DNA from: Limanda limanda
Taxonomy: Eukaryota > Chordata > Actinopteri > Pleuronectiformes > Pleuronectidae
DNA: 64,000 nt
NCBI RefSeq assembly: GCF_963576545.1
Contig: NC_083647.1
Location: 806,001-870,000 of the forward strand
Reading direction: 5' to 3'
The position numbers and the translations under genes were made by a program. Positions 61,319-64,000 of the stretch are shown piece by piece (the stretch's first letter is position 1; each line of letters starts with the position of its first letter). The notes under the pieces were generated by a model. It worked only from the letters and a program-made list of their open reading frames with translations. It had not been told where the DNA came from and did no database searches.

Positions 61319-62894
61319 TAGGGCTACGTTGTAGCACTAACGGGCCCGAGCACACACGCGTTTCAGGTCTGTCTCGGTCGGGGAAAAGACAGCGTTCAAT
61401 GACCAAGCGCTCGTCTCCGTGTTGCATGGGTTTTTTTGCACTGCGGCAAGGAGAAACGCTTCACTTCCTGTAGCCAGCAGGTGGCGCTGTGATTTTAAGT
61501 CATGGTGTCTTTGTAGATGTCATCAGGTCGCGACTCTTGTCTTACATGCCTAGTTTGGACTTGATTGAAACAAATATGCATGAGATACAGTAGCTCGTGT
61601 ATCGATGGCGTGTAATCAAACTTTGACGCCAGGCCACGGTCACATGGTATGACGAAACGTTAAAATTCAAATAACTTTAGATCTCCATCTTGTTGTGAAG
61701 ACACTCATCTAAATTTAAAGTTTATCTGATGAAGGTCCTAGGACAAGTATGTCAAAGTAAATATGCGGAAAATGGCCAAAATGGCCACCAAATCCAAAAT
61801 GGCGGGCTTCTTGTTTACTCTAACATATATATCCCAGAGACTTATTTCTTTGTCATGAAAAGACAGATGTCCCCATCGATTTTCGGAGCTGTAGGACAAT
61901 TGTAGTGGCGGGGCTGCCCTTTAGGGGGCGCTAGTCAGTTATTCTGCCACGCCCATTCCTTAAAACTATCTGACAGTCTTCAGGGGTGGACTGTTGCTAC
62001 ACACATGTAGTTTGAGGGTGATGGACCCATGAACATTGAAGTTACAGCGATTTCGTGTGTCATGGCGAGTTGATGAACTTTGATGCCACGCCATTAATAT
62101 GGCGTTTGACGAAAAGTCACAGTAATCTTATATCTTCATTATCAATCCCTTGAGACCCATTCGCCACAGTTTGACATGGTTGCGCAAAGTGGATGAGGAG
62201 AAATACTTCCAAGTGTAAGACGTACAAAAAACAAGACATTTCCTGCTGCCACCAGGGGGCGCTGTGCTTTTAAGTCACGATTTCTGTGTTTATGCCTTTG
62301 GGTCGCGACTCTTGTCTTATGTGTCTAGTTTGGACTCGATTGGACCAAATATGTCCGAGATACAGACGCCCGTGTTCTGATGGCGTTTAATCAAACTTTG
62401 ACGCCAGGCCACGGTCACAGGCTCTGACGAAAAGTTGATCTTTTGATAACTTTAGATCTTCATCTTGTTGTGATGACACTTGTCTAAATTTTAAGTTGAT
62501 CCGATGAAAGCTCTACGACAAGTACATCAAAGTAAAAATGTGGAATATGGCAAAAATGGCCACTAAATCCAAAATGGCGGACATCCTGTTGCGTATTTCA
62601 TAATGCTCCAAGAGGCTTTCTTGCGCGTCTCGTCATGATACACAATTGTCTTTATTTTCGTGAGGATCGGTTAAAGCTTACTGAGGGGGCTTTCCGTAGG
62701 TGGCGCTGTTGAGCTATTTTGCCACGCCCATTTCAAATTACTCCAGAATACGTCAATTTCCACGACTCTCTAATTTACTGCAAACTTTAGAAAGTTTTTG
62801 AGCATGGGAAAGCTCTCAAAAAGCCCTTTCACTACGCTCAGAATAATCCTTTCAATTTCAATAGGGCCTCCCACCGGAGGTGCTCGGGCCCTAA
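61319..62894. mobile_element. Repeat element with GGGCCCGAGCAC inverted ends and internal duplication
   Basis: The left side (TAGGGCTACGTTGTAGCACT, then GGGCCCGAGCAC at 61342-61353) pairs with GTGCTCGGGCCC at 62880-62891. The interior is a diverged tandem dimer with a period near 775 bp: TTTGACGCCAGGCCACGGTC occurs at 61622 and 62397, GGCGCTGTG at about 61485 and 62260, and the GCCACGCCCATT block at about 61947 and 62720. No open frame of note. Its ends are typical of a common teleost repeat; class and target duplication are not clear. Confidence 0.7.
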
Positions 62895-63096
62895 TGATCT
62901 GCTCCTGGCTAAACTGAAGCGATAATCAACATTTTGAACAGAAAATAATTTCCTACCTTTGACTTGATTTGACTTTTTCACTTGGATCAATTTGCCTTAA
63001 GCAAAATTGTACCAAGCATTTCATTGTTTCATTTAAGGAGGTCATGCACTAAACTGAAGGTTGGGGTTGTCCAGTGTGCAGGTCAACATCTCCTTG
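62895..63096. other. Short spacer, nothing recognised
   Basis: AT-rich spacer between two repeat elements. Confidence 0.4.
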
Positions 63097-63104
63097 GTCA
63101 AGAC
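63097..63104. repeat. 8-bp target duplication, left (GTCAAGAC)
   Basis: The last six bases of the window (63995-64000, GTCAAG) repeat its first six bases directly after the element's right end; the final two should lie just outside the window. Confidence 0.8.
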
Positions 63105-63399
63105 TAGGGTTGCAAAGGGGTGGAAAGTTTTCGGTAAATTTCCAGAAACTTTCCATGGGAACTTTAGCTCGGGAATTTTTGGAATTTTGAAAAAAAAATA
63201 AAATACGCAAATTAAACGCTGAGCAATAAAAACATCATTCAAAACACTATTTTAAAGATGTATGGAATGCAGCACACGCTGCACGTTGAATTTCAACCCT
63301 CCACTGTGCATTCTTCCATCACATGCACAGATAACTCCCAGCATCCTTCACTCTACAGCAGGGCTATTGAGGCCTGCTGTAGTGTGCAGGACTAGTCAG

Positions 63400-63595
63400 G
63401 TAAGTTTCAATGATATTACTGGGGAAAACATATTAGCATGCTGATTGAGGATTGTTCATCTAGCCTATTTCCATTCATTTATCCATCAATTGTAAAATAT
63501 GTTTACAGACGAATCCAATTGTTTGGCTAACTATTTATATCTCTGGCATTGCATTAGTGTTTTTTTACAAACTTTTTTCTCATCTTATTCTACAG
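63400..63595 (+). other. Probable 5' intron of the hAT transposase gene
   Basis: CAG/GTAAGT donor at 63400 and a TTTTTTCTCATCTTATTCTACAG-type acceptor ending at 63595, 196 bp long, lying between the element's 5' end and the BED-finger ATG. Inferred from splice-site shape only. Confidence 0.5.
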
Positions 63596-63599
63596 AACA

Positions 63600-63806
63600 A
63601 TGCCACGTGCACTCTCTCATGTGTGGAGACATTTCACCCCATCCAATGTAGAAGGAAAGGCTGTGTACATTTGCAAATACTCTGCAAAGACCTATGTTAA
63701 GAATGACACAACGATGCAGAAGCATATAGTCAAGTGCCCAAAGTTTCCTCAGGGCTCAAATCAGCCTATGACAAAACAAAATGTTTATATTTATGTCTGT
63801 ATATGA
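63600..63806 (+). pseudogene. hAT transposase N-terminal BED zinc-finger fragment
   Basis: A 68-codon frame with an ATG five bases after a splice-acceptor-like site. Residues 6-46 fit a BED finger: HVWRHFTPSN, then the ICKYS site and MQKHIVKCPKF. The expected C-x2-C is broken because the second Cys is Ser (CKYS), while the distal H-x4-C is kept. The BED finger binds transposon ends in hAT transposases; this copy has lost a zinc ligand and everything downstream. Confidence 0.75.
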
Positions 63807-63850
63807 CAAGGTAAATACAGTTAGTATAAATTACCCACAACATTTCCAGT

Positions 63851-63950
63851 TTATTCCTGTTAATTCCCGTTAATTCCCGTATATTCCCGTATATTCCCGT
63901 TAATTCCCGTATATTCCCGTTAATTCCCGTATATTCCCGTTAATTCCCGT
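63851..63950. repeat. 10-bp minisatellite (TTAATTCCCG / TATATTCCCG)
   Basis: About ten units alternating between TTAATTCCCG and TATATTCCCG, inside the hAT element just before its right end. The unit resembles the adjoining subterminal sequence (GAATATTCCCGG), suggesting it grew from the terminal repeat region. Confidence 0.9.
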
Positions 63951-64000
63951 GGAAAGTTTCCCACTTTGAATATTCCCGGAATTTTGCAACCCTAGTCAAG

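Larger units (their letters stand above)
63105..63994 (+). mobile_element. Non-autonomous hAT element with BED exon (890 bp)
   Basis: Begins TAGGGTTGCAAAGGGG and ends with reverse complement TAGGGTTGCAAAATTCCGGG, giving a 12-bp perfect inverted repeat TAGGGTTGCAAA. The left duplication GTCAAGAC is matched on the right by GTCAAG at the window end. It keeps the 5' part of a transposase gene, namely a donor-like CAGGTAAGT at 63398-63406, an acceptor-like polypyrimidine-CAG ending at 63595, and a BED-finger frame. The rest of the transposase is replaced by a 10-bp minisatellite. It is a deletion derivative of an autonomous hAT. Confidence 0.85.

Noticed and set aside
63851..63950. CRISPR-like array
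   Set aside because: Ten-base units are contiguous without spacers, lie in a hAT element, and the genome is eukaryotic.

Overview
The window looks like an intergenic or intronic stretch of a teleost (probably percomorph) nuclear genome. Long (CA)n, (GT)n and (TC)n microsatellites, tRNA-derived SINE tails, an L2 3' end with a (TTGA)n tail, hAT and PIF/Harbinger-like DNA elements, and fish-type Ty3/gypsy relics all point that way. I could not support any host protein-coding exon or any rRNA or tRNA gene. Every coding sequence I recognise belongs to a transposable element. Bacterial-style operons, ribosome binding sites and CRISPR arrays are absent.

Layout. 1-409: right part of a PIF/Harbinger-like MITE cut by the window edge. 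410-15600: mostly unique sequence with microsatellites, a short LINE ORF relic (2638-3030) and an L2 tail (10830-10990). 15601-21485: the most intact element, a LINE of the L1/Tx1 type with two open ORFs, sitting exactly between two (TC)n arrays. 21486-31020: mostly unique, with G-rich, SINE and conserved-looking noncoding stretches. 31029-31993: a complete non-autonomous hAT element with a perfect 8-bp duplication. 33250-36975: relics of two different Ty3/gypsy elements. One has integrase before reverse transcriptase (Gmr1-like order) and the other is Sushi-like and broken by a probable solo LTR. 36985-40735: a hAT end, an L2 tail, a 576-bp MITE, a TTAA-flanked MITE and a SINE tail. 40740-51378: mostly unique sequence, a 16-bp minisatellite, a Charlie-like hAT end and a SINE. 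51387-60275: a densely nested transposon cluster. It holds two almost identical 870-bp hAT copies in opposite orientation, two abutting PIF/Harbinger-like MITEs, a 2.4-kb insertion inside the second MITE, and an L2 3' end split by the second hAT copy. 61319-62894: an element made of a 775-bp internal duplication. 63105-63994: a hAT remnant with a BED-finger exon whose right duplication is cut by the window end.

How the parts relate. The LINE is the only element here that looks able to make its own proteins: ORF1 is an RNA-binding zinc-knuckle protein and ORF2 an endonuclease plus reverse transcriptase. The hAT and MITE copies are non-autonomous and must have been moved by transposases encoded elsewhere. 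Target duplications allow the nesting order to be read directly from the sequence.
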